Notes: generated by a model from the sequence alone, not told the origin. 42,195 nucleotides of DNA from Bacteroidota bacterium (GCA_007693555.1 REDJ01000229.1:1-42195), one strand, 5' to 3'; positions 9,475-18,320 are shown, counted from the first letter of the stretch. Program-made: numbers and translations.

Positions 9475-10037
9475 TGGGTTAATCTTCCCGCTTTATAAAA
9501 ATGTTGCTGGTAATAATTTTTTGAAAAATCTTCAATTACAACTCCCGAGCCGGCTGACGAATGCACAAATTTATCATTGTTCAGGTATATGCCCATATGA
9601 TTGATTTGCGAGCTGTTGATTTTGAAAAACAGCAGGTCGGTTTCGCGCAATTCTTCAGTTGTTATTACATTTACCTGTCTGAAAATATCTCTTGAACCTC
9701 CCTTAAGTTGTGTGCCAAAAACAGAGTTGAAAACTTTTTTTACCAAACCTGAGCAATCCAGCCCGTCTCTTCCCGCCCTGCTCCTGTGAGGAATACCAAT
9801 TAGCGGATAAAGTGTATTGTAAAATTCAATGTTGCTTTCAAGGGTAATATCAATACCGTTTTCATGGAAAAAGGAATAGCCCGCTATCATGGTCGTATCA
9901 AAAACAGAGTATCTTGCATTTTCATCCTGCTGAGTTGCAGGTGGTGGAATTAAAAACAAAATGATTGGTAAAGCAATCAGAATCAAAATGATGCGCATAA
10001 TTCGGTTTTTTTGTATGTCATATTCCCGTGTTATCAT
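9471..10037 (-). CDS. NlpC/P60 family cell-wall peptidase
   Basis: 188 residues. A hydrophobic stretch MRIILILIALPIILFLIPP (from residue 14) is a signal peptide or membrane anchor. Translation may really start at that inner Met (base 9998), since the first 13 residues are polar. The C-terminal half is a C40 peptidase: catalytic Cys in LDCSGLVKKVF (about 94-104), catalytic His in INHMGIYL (about 148-155), and the HSSAGSGVV stretch. The family cuts gamma-D-Glu-diamino-acid bonds in peptidoglycan stems, so this is probably a periplasmic remodelling enzyme. It is convergent with aroK. Confidence 0.87.
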   Translation of the reverse strand: MITREYDIQKNRIMRIILILIALPIILFLIPPPATQQDENARYSVFDTTMIAGYSFFHENGIDITLESNIEFYNTLYPLIGIPHRSRAGRDGLDCSGLVKKVFNSVFGTQLKGGSRDIFRQVNVITTEELRETDLLFFKINSSQINHMGIYLNNDKFVHSSAGSGVVIEDFSKNYYQQHFYKAGRLTH

Positions 10038-10212
10038 TGGGTTGTTTTTTTGTAAATCAGGTGAAAATACCGGGTGATACTGATAACGAATATACGGGTA
10101 GAAATCGTGTAAACGCCTGCGTGTTTTACTGACAGATAATTATGCAGCTTATTTAATTTTACCTCATGTTTTAACCGAATGCTTTTTTTACTTCACTATT
10201 AACATAATAAAT

Positions 10213-11049
10213 ATGAAAAAGTGGATTACAATATTCTTTATACTTGTTTTTACTCTGGAGCTTTCATCCCAGGTAAGACCTGCAGGTCGGCGAGATGTAC
10301 GTCGTTTCTTTGAAAGCACCACCTATGTTGTAAAAGACAGGGCTCCTTTTTCCGGTTTTAATGAGCATTTACAAAAGGCAATGGAAAAGCACTGGCATAT
10401 TACACCTTTCGAATTTATAACCTTTGATGAGTTTGAGAGGATGCGCACTGATGAGAATGCCTCTTTTATGATATTTGCAGATATCAAGCAAAGAAATCTT
10501 GACGAGGTTTACGAGTTTATCAATTTTGTGATGGGCGACCGTAAGCGTGATTTTGAAAGCATGCCTGATCTGGGTTCGGTACCACTTGCTTATGTGGATG
10601 CTGATCAGGAATTGTATTATTATAAAATGGGAGCATTTGTAAAGTTTATGCAAACCTATGTACAGGAGCAGGCCACAACGCCCCGGCTCCGTTTAAGTCG
10701 GTTTTTCAATGTAAAGGATGAACGTTTAAAATCCATGGAGCTATGGCTGCTGGAGGAGGAAATGGCGCCCCAGATTGATACAAAGGAGAAGATTCGCCGT
10801 ATTTATCCATACAGAGTAAGGTTTGTAACACGCGAAATGATAGCCGAAGCCATTGATCAGAACAGGGAAGATGTTGCTTTTCTGCACAAAATAGGACCGG
10901 AAGATACCATTGCCCCTTTGGGCAGGAAATGCTGGAAATTTATAATAGCAGCAAAAGACGGCAGAGTTCTGTATGCCTCTTCACATGATATCGACAGGCA
11001 GAGTCCTGACGGGCTTCTGGCCTCTGATCTGGCCAAAATGGCCAAGTAG
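10213..11049 (+). CDS. Exported hypothetical protein
   Basis: 278 residues with a clear signal peptide (MKKWITIFFILVFTLELSSQ, cut near residue 20). The mature part is mixed alpha/beta, rich in Arg, Phe and Glu, with no transmembrane segment, cysteine motif or recognised domain. The C terminus has a small beta-hairpin stretch (KFIIAAKDGRVLYASSHDID) of the kind seen in periplasmic binding or sensor folds. I do not recognise the family. It faces yqgE tail to tail with only 3 bases between the stops. Confidence 0.8.
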   Translation: MKKWITIFFILVFTLELSSQVRPAGRRDVRRFFESTTYVVKDRAPFSGFNEHLQKAMEKHWHITPFEFITFDEFERMRTDENASFMIFADIKQRNLDEVYEFINFVMGDRKRDFESMPDLGSVPLAYVDADQELYYYKMGAFVKFMQTYVQEQATTPRLRLSRFFNVKDERLKSMELWLLEEEMAPQIDTKEKIRRIYPYRVRFVTREMIAEAIDQNREDVAFLHKIGPEDTIAPLGRKCWKFIIAAKDGRVLYASSHDIDRQSPDGLLASDLAKMAK

Positions 11050-11052
11050 AAT

Positions 11053-11616
11053 TTAGTTAAGAATTGGGTCAGCAGGGAAGTTTGCCCAGATGGCATAATC
11101 GTAACCCATTTTTTTAAGCATATTACCCCACATGGCTTCCGGGCTTTTGGCCAGAACACTTTCATGGGAAGCCTGTGTCACTATCCACGATTTTTCGCCC
11201 ATCTCGCGATCCAGCTGGCCTGCTTCCCAGCCAGAGTAACCGATAAAGAACCTAACCTGATCCATCCCTACAAGTTTGAGGTCAATGAGCTCCATAAGCT
11301 TATTGATATCTCCTCCCCAGTAAATATCACCGAAAATATGGATGCTGCCGGGAAGTTTTTCTCCCAGGGTATGAATGTAAAACAATCTTTCAGGATGAAC
11401 CGGCCCACCCAGGTACAGCGGAAACTCATTCTGGGGAAAATCTTTGACCACTTCGTTGAGTTTAAGATGTACAGGCTTGTTGATTATCAGACCGAAAGTG
11501 CCTTCTTCAGGGGTGTGTTCAATAAGCAAAACAACGCTTTTGCTAAAATAAAAATCTCGCAAAGCGGGTTCGCTTATCAGAAGTCTGCCTTGTGAAGGTT
11601 GCAAATTACGTTTCAT
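11053..11616 (-). CDS. YqgE/AlgH family protein
   Basis: 187 residues, the family's normal length. The N-terminal signature LQPSQGRLLISEPAL...F.KSVVLLIEH is at about 5-34, followed by GTFGLIINKP (40-49), FPLYLGGPV (66-74) and the C-terminal GYSGWEAGQLDREM (124-137). The family is widespread in Gram-negative bacteria. AlgH was once named as an alginate transcription regulator, but its biochemical role is unsettled. It is divergent from the murL-murD2 operon. Confidence 0.93.
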   Translation of the reverse strand: MKRNLQPSQGRLLISEPALRDFYFSKSVVLLIEHTPEEGTFGLIINKPVHLKLNEVVKDFPQNEFPLYLGGPVHPERLFYIHTLGEKLPGSIHIFGDIYWGGDINKLMELIDLKLVGMDQVRFFIGYSGWEAGQLDREMGEKSWIVTQASHESVLAKSPEAMWGNMLKKMGYDYAIWANFPADPILN

Positions 11617-11686
11617 TTTTAAGCGTTAAGTGGTGATTAAAATCGATTCAGAATATGGAGAAAAATAAGTGATACAATTAAAGCCT

Positions 11687-11694
11687 TATCTTTG
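11687..11694 (+). promoter_or_regulatory. -7 promoter motif of the murL-murD2 operon
   Basis: TATCTTTG is an exact TAnnTTTG match. It puts transcription start near 11700, which rules out the upstream in-frame TTG at 11697 and supports the ATG at 11742 or 11757. Confidence 0.55.
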
Positions 11695-11741
11695 TATTGG
11701 TCTTCACCGAGTCAAACAACAAAAAGAATACCATTGTTCAT

Positions 11742-13136
11742 ATGACCCGATTGAGTATGAATAAAAAATTTGAGCAGCTCAGAAAACACTATCCTGTTTT
11801 CACTTTTGAAGATTTAGGCTGGGATATGAAGGATAAAATTCTTACCCTGCGGTTTCACTTCCATTTGGACAATCAAATACATTTCTATCCTGAGCATGCT
11901 ATTGACCTGAAAGGTTTTCCCAATGTTGAATTTGAGGAGGAAATGATGAAAAACCTGGTCTTTCACCTGGGAATGGCAGAACTGGTAAGCTATTGGAAAG
12001 CAACCTGTTCACCAGTAGTGTATATCAAGTCTTTCAGAATGAACACCATACAGGCTAACTGGTGGAAAAAGCTGTATTACCATGGTTTGGGAGAGTTTTT
12101 CTATTTAAATCAAATTGAAACTTCCCTGCATGAATTTATGTCATTCAGTTATGATAAATGGGCACGCTCTTTCCCTATGCCCTTCAGACTGAACCTAAAA
12201 GATGATTTTATTATTCCCGTCGGAGGAGGCAAGGACTCGGTTGTAACGCTCAGTATACTGGGAGCAACATCCCCGTCAACTTATGCATTGGTTGTTAATC
12301 AGAGAGAAGCAACAAGGCAGTGTATCAAAGCAGCAGGTTTGCAAAAACGGGTTCTGGAAGTAAAAAGAACGATTCATCCTACATTGCTTGAGCTTAATGA
12401 AAAAGGATTTCTAAATGGACATACACCGTTTTCATCGTTGCTTGCATTTGTGAGCCTGATGGCATCAGCAATTACAGGCAATAGAAATATAGCTCTTTCC
12501 AACGAGTCCAGTGCCAACGAGGCAACAATACCTGGTACCGATATCAATCACCAGTATTCTAAATCCTACGAATTTGAACAGGATTTTCGCTGGTATGCAA
12601 GTAAATTTATTTGTCCTGATATAAATTACTTTAGCTTTCTAAGGCCACTGAATGAACTTCAGATCGCAGCTCTTTTTTCAAAAAACCAGGAATATTTCAA
12701 TGCGTTTAAAAGCTGTAATGTGGGAAGTAAAACCGATACATGGTGCTGCAACTGCTCAAAGTGCCTGTTTACATTTATCATGCTTTCCCCATTTCTGGAA
12801 AAAAGTGTGATGAAACAGATATTTTCTGAAGACCTTTTGGAAAAGGAGAACCTGAAGCCCGTTCTGGAACAGCTGGCAGGAGCTGCCAAAGAAAAGCCGT
12901 TTGAGTGTGTGGGCACCATCAACGAAGTTAATTCAGCATTGGGGCATTTGTGTAAGAATTATCCTGAAAATGAGCTGCCTGCTCTTTTACAACATTTCAG
13001 GAAAATAACAGCAGGTATAAGTTTCACGCCAATTAAAAAAGAACTGGAATACTGGAATGTTTTTCACAGCCTGAGTGCAGATTTGGAAAAAATTTTAAAA
13101 GACAGATTAAAAATGGTACAGCAGCAGATTTTATGA
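11742..13136 (+). CDS. murL: UDP-MurNAc-L-Ala-L-Glu epimerase (MurL-like)
   Basis: About 464 residues. Family knowledge: MurL epimerises the terminal L-Glu of UDP-MurNAc-L-Ala-L-Glu to D-Glu using ATP, so D-Glu enters peptidoglycan without glutamate racemase. Seen here: a PP-loop-like ATP site IPVGGGKDSVV (about 158-168), a SNESSANEAT stretch, the region around SFLRPLNELQIAALF, a Cys cluster WCCNCSKCLF (about 333-342) that may bind metal, and FIMLSPFL after it. The decisive context is the MurD-type ligase whose ATG overlaps this gene's TGA (ATGA, 4 bases), as in murD2-murL pairs of Xanthomonas. The start is ATG 11742 (MTRLSMNKK); ATG 11757 is also possible. The call could be wrong if this is another PP-loop enzyme, but the partner argues against that. 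Confidence 0.78.
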   Translation: MTRLSMNKKFEQLRKHYPVFTFEDLGWDMKDKILTLRFHFHLDNQIHFYPEHAIDLKGFPNVEFEEEMMKNLVFHLGMAELVSYWKATCSPVVYIKSFRMNTIQANWWKKLYYHGLGEFFYLNQIETSLHEFMSFSYDKWARSFPMPFRLNLKDDFIIPVGGGKDSVVTLSILGATSPSTYALVVNQREATRQCIKAAGLQKRVLEVKRTIHPTLLELNEKGFLNGHTPFSSLLAFVSLMASAITGNRNIALSNESSANEATIPGTDINHQYSKSYEFEQDFRWYASKFICPDINYFSFLRPLNELQIAALFSKNQEYFNAFKSCNVGSKTDTWCCNCSKCLFTFIMLSPFLEKSVMKQIFSEDLLEKENLKPVLEQLAGAAKEKPFECVGTINEVNSALGHLCKNYPENELPALLQHFRKITAGISFTPIKKELEYWNVFHSLSADLEKILKDRLKMVQQQIL

Positions 13137-14548
13137 ATTCAGAAAGCATCAGGGATTATTTTGAAATGCGATTTGCCGGTAAAACTATCTGCCTGCTTGG
13201 CTTTGGGCGGGAAGGAAAATCAAGCTATAACACTATACGAAAATATCTGCCTGACATTCCGCTCATAATTGCCGATAATAATTCACTTTGCCGGGAAGAG
13301 TTTTTAGCCGGGTTTCCTGAAGATAAAAATCTGAACTTTTTTTGTGGAAATGATTATTTATCCGCACTTAGTAAGTGTGACATCGTATTAAAATCTCCCG
13401 GGGTTTCGCTGAAAGTATTGGATAAGGACAAATTCATTTGCCCAATTACTTCACAAACCGAAATCTTTCTTGAGCTTTTCAGAGACCAGGTTACAGGGGT
13501 AACCGGAACAAAGGGTAAAAGCACCACGGTCAGTCTTCTTTACCAGATACTCAAAACAGCAGGTAAGGATGTTTTACTTGGTGGCAATATCGGAATTCCT
13601 CCTTTTGAATTTCTGGATAAAGTAAAACCTGAAACCCTTGTTGTTTTTGAAATGAGCAGTCATCAGCTGGAAAATCTGAGTATTTCACCGCATGTGGCTG
13701 TTTTGCTCAATATATTTCAGGAGCATCTCGACCATTATCGTTCTTACAAAGATTATCAGCTGGCAAAATATAATATCGCCCGCTGGCAAAAACAAAGTGA
13801 TGTATTTATTTATAATGCAGAAAGTGAACCAATACAATCTCTCCTGAAGGAAATTCCTGTTCATTCAAAAAAAATGCTGATTCACGAATTATCAGTCTAC
13901 AAAGGCGGAGCAGCCTGTGTAGGTAAGAGTCTCCATATCAGTTATAGCGGAAAAATAAGAGTTTTCGATAATTTTTGTAACCGGCGAAAGATTCCGGGGC
14001 AGCATAACATCACGAATATTTTAGCTGCTGTTTTGGCGGCAGTAAAATGGGGCGTTGAAGAAGAAATTATCCGCAAGGTTGTTGAAAGTTTCAGAGGTTT
14101 GCCTCACCGGCTTGAATTTATCGGAGAGCTTAATGGAGTGGGTTTTTACAATGATTCTATCAGTACCATTCCTGAATCTACCATTGAGGCTCTGAAAACA
14201 TTCAGCCGTGTCCACACTATTCTGCTGGGTGGTTACGACAGGGGAGTAGATTATAAAATGCTCATGAGCTTTCTGGCCCAAAATCCTGTAAATCAAATTC
14301 TTTTTATTGGCAAGGCCGGAAAAAGGATGCAGCAGGAGCTAAGTGCTACAAATCCTGGAATGGCAGAGAATGCAACGCTTTTCGAAGATTTTGAAAGTGC
14401 AGTATATAAAGCTATTGAGATTACTCCTTCAGGTGAGATTTGTCTGCTTTCGCCTGCAGCAGCCAGTTACGACATGTTTAAAAATTTTGAGCACAGAGGA
14501 GAAAAATTCAGGCAGATAATCCTCGGGAAAAAGGAATCATCTGCCTGA
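13133..14548 (+). CDS. murD2: UDP-N-acetylmuramoyl-L-alanine--L-glutamate ligase (MurD2-like)
   Basis: 471 residues with full Mur-ligase order: an N-terminal Rossmann-like UDP-binding part (LLGFGREGKSS at about 20-30), a central ATPase domain with P-loop GVTGTKGKSTT (about 122-132), FEMSSHQLE (about 173-181), LNIFQEHLDHY with the metal-binding His region, and PGQHNITNILAA; then a C-terminal domain with DSISTIPEST and LLGGYDRGVDY. Classic MurD has GTNGKST; the Asn-to-Lys change (GTKGKST), with the MurL neighbour, suggests the L-Glu-adding MurD2 subgroup rather than D-Glu-adding MurD. It is translationally coupled to murL. The residues that set L- versus D-Glu specificity cannot be judged by eye. 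Confidence 0.8.
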   Translation: MNSESIRDYFEMRFAGKTICLLGFGREGKSSYNTIRKYLPDIPLIIADNNSLCREEFLAGFPEDKNLNFFCGNDYLSALSKCDIVLKSPGVSLKVLDKDKFICPITSQTEIFLELFRDQVTGVTGTKGKSTTVSLLYQILKTAGKDVLLGGNIGIPPFEFLDKVKPETLVVFEMSSHQLENLSISPHVAVLLNIFQEHLDHYRSYKDYQLAKYNIARWQKQSDVFIYNAESEPIQSLLKEIPVHSKKMLIHELSVYKGGAACVGKSLHISYSGKIRVFDNFCNRRKIPGQHNITNILAAVLAAVKWGVEEEIIRKVVESFRGLPHRLEFIGELNGVGFYNDSISTIPESTIEALKTFSRVHTILLGGYDRGVDYKMLMSFLAQNPVNQILFIGKAGKRMQQELSATNPGMAENATLFEDFESAVYKAIEITPSGEICLLSPAAASYDMFKNFEHRGEKFRQIILGKKESSA

Positions 14549-14571
14549 ATCAGGATTTTAAAGTAACCCCT

Positions 14572-14712
14572 TTACTTTTTGGTTTTTGCTTTTGCTTTTG
14601 TTTCGGGTTTAACACCCACGGGGTTTTTTGCACTTTTGTCACGGGGTCTTAGTTTACCGTAAGTACCTCTGAATATTTTACCTCTTCTGGTTTTCATATC
14701 TCCTTTACCCAT
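14572..14712 (-). CDS. 30S ribosomal protein THX
   Basis: A 46-residue basic protein ([20 protein letters not shown]...KAKTKK) found by direct translation of the - strand. The GKGDxKTRRGKIxxGTYGxxR core is the signature of bacterial THX (Thx/bTHX), a small peptide that sits in the head of the 30S subunit. The Lys/Ala/Thr tail is typical. It converges on murD2, whose stop is 23 bases away. It is short enough to be missed by length-filtered gene calling. Confidence 0.92.
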   Translation of the reverse strand: MGKGDMKTRRGKIFRGTYGKLRPRDKSAKNPVGVKPETKAKAKTKK

Positions 14713-14756
14713 GGCTTATCTTATTTTGGTTTAACTTATATTTATCTGCATTCAAA

Positions 14757-14764
14757 CAAATATA
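14757..14764 (-). promoter_or_regulatory. -7 promoter motif for the THX gene
   Basis: TATATTTG on the - strand (exact TAnnTTTG), 44 bases before the THX start. No -33 element is obvious. Confidence 0.5.
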
Positions 14765-14791
14765 GTAAAAATTCCTGGTTTGAATAATGAA

Positions 14792-15484
14792 TCATGTAAG
14801 ACCCAGTTCCATTTTCATGCGGTGCACAAAGGTTTTTGGGTTCTTAATAGATTTCAGAGCGTAATCAAGCAAAAGGATATCTTTTTCCTGTTGGCTAAGT
14901 TGCCAGTTTTTCACTTCCCTTCTCATTCGACCGGTAAGTTCATAAAGACACAAGGCAGCAGAAACCGAAATATTGTAGCTTTCGGTAAAACCGTACATGG
15001 GTATCTTTACAAAAGCATCAGCATGTTCAATTGCAGTTTCTGAAAGCCCATCTCCTTCGGTGCCGAAAACAATTGCAGTTTTTTTATCAAGCGGAAGCTC
15101 TGTAATCAGGGAGTCATCTTTGTGAGGAGTGGTGGCCACTATTTTATAACCTTTTCCTTTAAGTTTAGTGAAGCACTGCAGAGTATTGTTTTCAGATTTA
15201 CTGTACTTATGCATGTTTATCCACTTATCGGAACCTACCACAATATCGCGGTTTGTTTCATAAATGTTCCGATTTTCAATGATATGCAGGTCCTGAATTC
15301 CCATGAGTTCACATGTGCGTATTACCGCACTGGCGTTATGGGGCTGGAAAATGTCTTCAAGGACTACGGTAAGATATCGGGTTCTGAGATCAAGTATGTG
15401 GTGAAATTTCTGCCATCGTTCTTCAGAAATCATTTCTTTAAGATGACCCAGCATGTAATTTCTGGTGTGCTTATCGGCTTTCAT
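14792..15484 (-). CDS. TrmH-family (SPOUT) RNA 2'-O-methyltransferase
   Basis: 230 residues. SpoU/SPOUT trefoil-knot motifs are present: LEDIFQPHNASAVIRTCE with the N-x(3)-R of motif 1 (about 42-59), IVFGTEGDGLSE for motif 2 (about 138-149) and MYGFTESYNISVSAALCLYE for motif 3 (about 163-182). The length and the C-terminal helical extension resemble TrmH, which methylates G18 of tRNA with S-adenosylmethionine, but the exact RNA target is inferred only from this. Its ATG overlaps the stop of the upstream agmatinase-like gene by 4 bases. Confidence 0.88.
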   Translation of the reverse strand: MKADKHTRNYMLGHLKEMISEERWQKFHHILDLRTRYLTVVLEDIFQPHNASAVIRTCELMGIQDLHIIENRNIYETNRDIVVGSDKWINMHKYSKSENNTLQCFTKLKGKGYKIVATTPHKDDSLITELPLDKKTAIVFGTEGDGLSETAIEHADAFVKIPMYGFTESYNISVSAALCLYELTGRMRREVKNWQLSQQEKDILLLDYALKSIKNPKTFVHRMKMELGLT

Positions 15485-16548
15485 TGTAATTTACCGTTGG
15501 ATTTCAACATAATGGCTATGGTTTTGTATAACAGGCGACATGCTATTATCCCATCCAGTTGGCCGCTTCCGGTTTCCACAAGGTCAAATCCGATTATGGT
15601 CCTGCCTGACCGGGCGAGTTCCTCAAAGAGATATAAAACCTGATTGTAGCTTAATCCTCCGGGTACCGGAGTACCTGTAGATGGGCACCACGCAGGGTCG
15701 AGCCCGTCGATATCAAAACTGATATAAACTTTTTTGGGAAGTTGTTCAATAATCTCCTGGCATATGGTTTGCCAGGTTTGCCCCTCAAACAGCCTCCTGT
15801 GGATATCCCTGGAAAAAAACGGCTTCATCCTTTTTGGGTTCTCTTTGATAACCGCAATTTCCTGGGGGCAGAAGTCACGAAGACCAACCTGCACAAATGT
15901 TGAAATCTGAGGCAATTGCATGGCATTGTGCATGATGGATGCATGAGAATGGGAAAACCCTTCATAAGCAGGGCGAAGGTCGGCGTGGGCATCAATCTGC
16001 AATATTCCAAAGTCTTTATGCTTTTCAGCCAATGCTTTTATGAGGCCCAGGGGAGTGCTGTGATCACCTCCAAGTATGACCAAAAGTTTGTCCTTTTGAA
16101 GATATTCACCTGACCTGTGACGGATATTTTCAACCAGATCTTCGCATGCCTTGTTTATTTCATTACGTATTGCCGTCAATTCTTCGTCATCAGCTTCTAC
16201 TTCTTGTTTTTCAAGCCACTGAATATATTTTTGTGCCATAGGACGAAGGTTTTGATTCCTTCTTAAGATGTTGGAGGGGATTTCTTCCATTGCAATACCT
16301 GCTTTCCAGGGTTCGGAAGTAAACTCATCGTACAGATCAATCTGCGATGATTGGTTAAAAACATTTTCGGGGCCGTTGCTGGTTCCGTCAATATTTGATA
16401 CTGTTACATCCCATGGTACAGGAATGATTACAACGTCCGATTCTTCCACCGAAAAGGGTAGTCCGAAAATATTGGCCCGGGTATTGCCAACGCCATCAGG
16501 ATCAAAATTTTTTATTTTTTCCTCCTTGCTTTGCTGGGTTTCGTTCAT
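15481..16548 (-). CDS. Agmatinase/arginase family ureohydrolase
   Basis: 355 residues, longer than E. coli SpeB because of an N-terminal extension of about 40 and an acidic insert near 95-120. The binuclear manganese ligand motifs are all visible: GGDHST (about 158-163), QIDAHADLR (about 181-189), SHAS (about 198-201) and SFDIDGLDP (about 269-277). The family hydrolyses guanidino compounds to urea and an amine or amino acid; agmatine, formiminoglutamate and arginine are all possible substrates. GTPVPGGLSY follows the last motif, as in many agmatinases. Its stop overlaps the TrmH-like start. Confidence 0.85.
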   Translation of the reverse strand: MNETQQSKEEKIKNFDPDGVGNTRANIFGLPFSVEESDVVIIPVPWDVTVSNIDGTSNGPENVFNQSSQIDLYDEFTSEPWKAGIAMEEIPSNILRRNQNLRPMAQKYIQWLEKQEVEADDEELTAIRNEINKACEDLVENIRHRSGEYLQKDKLLVILGGDHSTPLGLIKALAEKHKDFGILQIDAHADLRPAYEGFSHSHASIMHNAMQLPQISTFVQVGLRDFCPQEIAVIKENPKRMKPFFSRDIHRRLFEGQTWQTICQEIIEQLPKKVYISFDIDGLDPAWCPSTGTPVPGGLSYNQVLYLFEELARSGRTIIGFDLVETGSGQLDGIIACRLLYKTIAIMLKSNGKLQ

Positions 16549-16670
16549 AGGAAGTCACAATTAATTATACCGGATAAAAATACTGGCTTTTGTTAAAGTG
16601 TGCAAGGAAAATAAAGATGTTGGATATGTATATTCAATTATGGCTCTGAGAATATTGAGTTTTCGGGCAT

Positions 16671-16700
16671 AAAAAAACCCCGGAAGTGGTTTCCGGGGTT
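16671..16700 (-). terminator. Rho-independent terminator of the HU gene
   Basis: AACCCCGGAA (16676-16685) pairs perfectly with TTCCGGGGTT (16691-16700), loop of 5. On the - strand it is followed by a run of seven T. It lies 19 bases past the HU stop. Confidence 0.88.
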
Positions 16701-16719
16701 AAATCATTTTTTGTATGGG

Positions 16720-16992
16720 TTATTTTACCACAGAGGCAAGTTCTGCACCAGCTTTGAATTTTACAACCTTTTTAGCGGGGATTGTAATTTCTTTTCCGGT
16801 TTGTGGGTTTCTGCCTTTGCGTGATTCTCTCTTAGAAACAGAGAAAGAACCGAATCCTACCAATGCTACGCGGTCACCTTTTTTCAGTGCGGCAGTAGTT
16901 GCGCCAATAAATGCGTCAAGAGCTTTCTTTGCGTCAGCTTTTGTTAAGCCTGCGTGCGATGCCATTGCATCAATCAATTCTGCTTTGTTCAT
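16720..16992 (-). CDS. HU family DNA-binding protein
   Basis: 90 residues, the standard HU/IHF size. [11 protein letters not shown] at the N terminus, the dimer core [20 protein letters not shown] and FGSFSV are intact. The DNA-binding arm is [20 protein letters not shown], with the conserved RNPQTG at its tip. It bends and compacts DNA as a dimer. It is monocistronic: its own promoter (17053-17082) and a strong terminator frame it. Confidence 0.95.
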   Translation of the reverse strand: MNKAELIDAMASHAGLTKADAKKALDAFIGATTAALKKGDRVALVGFGSFSVSKRESRKGRNPQTGKEITIPAKKVVKFKAGAELASVVK

Positions 16993-17052
16993 TTTTAAAG
17001 TTTTTAGTTAGGTTTCGTTTTTTTTAATAAGGTAATTTTCCTTTAACCTTTG

Positions 17053-17082
17053 CAAATATAGGCTATTTATAAAAAAAACCAA
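17053..17082 (-). promoter_or_regulatory. Bacteroidota promoter of the HU gene (-33 and -7)
   Basis: On the - strand TTG (17082-17080) is followed after 19 bases by TATATTTG (17060-17053), an exact TAnnTTTG. Both boxes and their spacing fit the primary sigma factor consensus of the phylum. The motif ends 60 bases before the HU start. Confidence 0.65.
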
Positions 17083-17191
17083 GGCAAATATTAGAAAAGT
17101 ACTGATTTTGTTGATAAAAAGGGATGTTTTGTTAATAACTCAGACCTGATCGCCTTTGTTTATAGTGCTTTTGGAAGTTTTTGCAAAATAT

Positions 17192-18163
17192 TTAATCCAG
17201 GGGGTTTGCAAAAGAAAAATCAAATCCACGCAGAAATTCTTCAGTTTCCATGCGCTTTTTACCTGCTGCCTGCATGTTTTTTACTTCAATAAAGCCATCG
17301 GGTGTGCTGAATTTTATATATTTCTTGTTATCGGTAAATAGTTTTCCGGGTGAGAAAGCATGCTTTTCCTTTATAGGTTCAGCTTCAAATATTTTCATCA
17401 TAACAGGTTCATCATTGCTGGAATATATTTCGGTAAAAGCACCCGGTACAGGATTGAGGCCTCTGATAAGATTTACAATTTCTTCAGCAGGTTTATTCCA
17501 GTTGATACGGCAATCTTCCCTGTATATCTTTGGTGCTTTTTTAAGAGACTTATGTCCGGGGATAAGTTCCTGCTGATCTGTTGTACTTAACTGACCGGTG
17601 CGTATTTTTTCAAGGGTTTCCAGTACAAGTTTTGCCCCCAGTACCTTAAGGCGGTCATGTAAACTACCGGCTGTATCATCAGGAAGAATTTTACTTTCCT
17701 TCATGGCAATGATTTTGCCCGTATCAATTTTTTCATCCAGAAAAAAAGTGGTAACACCTGTTTTGGTTTCTCCGTTAATGAGTACCCGGTTTATAGGTGC
17801 TGCTCCGCGGTATTGGGGCAGGAGTGAGGCATGCAGATTAAATGTGCCCAGGGGTGGTAATGACCAAACTGCATGGGGTAGCATGCGAAATGCAACCACT
17901 ACCTGCACCTGGGGTTGTAAATCCCGGAGTTCATCTAAGAATTCAGGTGACTTGAGATTTTCAGGCTGCATAAGGTGCAGGCCTTTTTCCAATGCAAATC
18001 TTTTCACCTCAGAATATTGTATTTTTCTTCCCCTGCCTGCGGGTTTATCAGGTGCGGTAATTACTCCCACAACATTATACCCTTCATTGATTATTGCCTC
18101 CAATGATGCCACAGCAATTTTGGGTGTGCCCATAAATACTATTCTGAAATCTTCTTTTTGCAT
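17192..18163 (-). CDS. fmt: Methionyl-tRNA formyltransferase
   Basis: 323 residues, full length. It formylates initiator Met-tRNA using 10-formyl-THF. The N-terminal RIVFMGTPKIAV (about 7-18) and the TAPDKPAGRG loop are typical. The catalytic region is FNLHASLLPQYRGAAP (about 107-122) with TGVTTFFLDEKIDTGKI after it, containing the Asn, His and Asp expected for formyl transfer. The C-terminal tRNA-binding domain begins around 205. It is separated from ribH upstream by a hairpin and a separate promoter motif, and its usual partner def is not in the window. Confidence 0.95.
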   Translation of the reverse strand: MQKEDFRIVFMGTPKIAVASLEAIINEGYNVVGVITAPDKPAGRGRKIQYSEVKRFALEKGLHLMQPENLKSPEFLDELRDLQPQVQVVVAFRMLPHAVWSLPPLGTFNLHASLLPQYRGAAPINRVLINGETKTGVTTFFLDEKIDTGKIIAMKESKILPDDTAGSLHDRLKVLGAKLVLETLEKIRTGQLSTTDQQELIPGHKSLKKAPKIYREDCRINWNKPAEEIVNLIRGLNPVPGAFTEIYSSNDEPVMMKIFEAEPIKEKHAFSPGKLFTDNKKYIKFSTPDGFIEVKNMQAAGKKRMETEEFLRGFDFSFANPLD

Positions 18164-18202
18164 ACTTTTATCATGATTGGCTCAAAACCCATTAACGGTG
18201 AC

Positions 18203-18210
18203 CAAATATA
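18203..18210 (-). promoter_or_regulatory. -7 promoter motif for fmt
   Basis: TATATTTG on the - strand, 39 bases before the fmt start and just beyond the ribH terminator hairpin. The nearest TTTG upstream is spaced by 25 bases, longer than usual. Confidence 0.4.
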
Positions 18211-18227
18211 CTTTTTTTGAAATAATA

Positions 18228-18263
18228 AATAACCGCAAAGTCTTAAAGAACAATGCGGTTATT
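18228..18263 (-). terminator. Hairpin terminator after ribH
   Basis: AATAACCGCA (18228-18237) pairs perfectly with TGCGGTTATT (18254-18263) across a 16-base loop. On the - strand it is followed by a T-rich run. It lies between ribH and the fmt promoter motif. Confidence 0.55.
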
Positions 18264-18320
18264 AATTGGTTTTTTCCGGCCTGCCTTATTTTTTATTAAT
18301 TTCTGACAGGCAATATTATT

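Noticed and set aside
14543-14553. CCTGAATCAGG palindrome at the murD2 end as a terminator
   Set aside because: The stem is only about five pairs with almost no loop, too weak to support a call.
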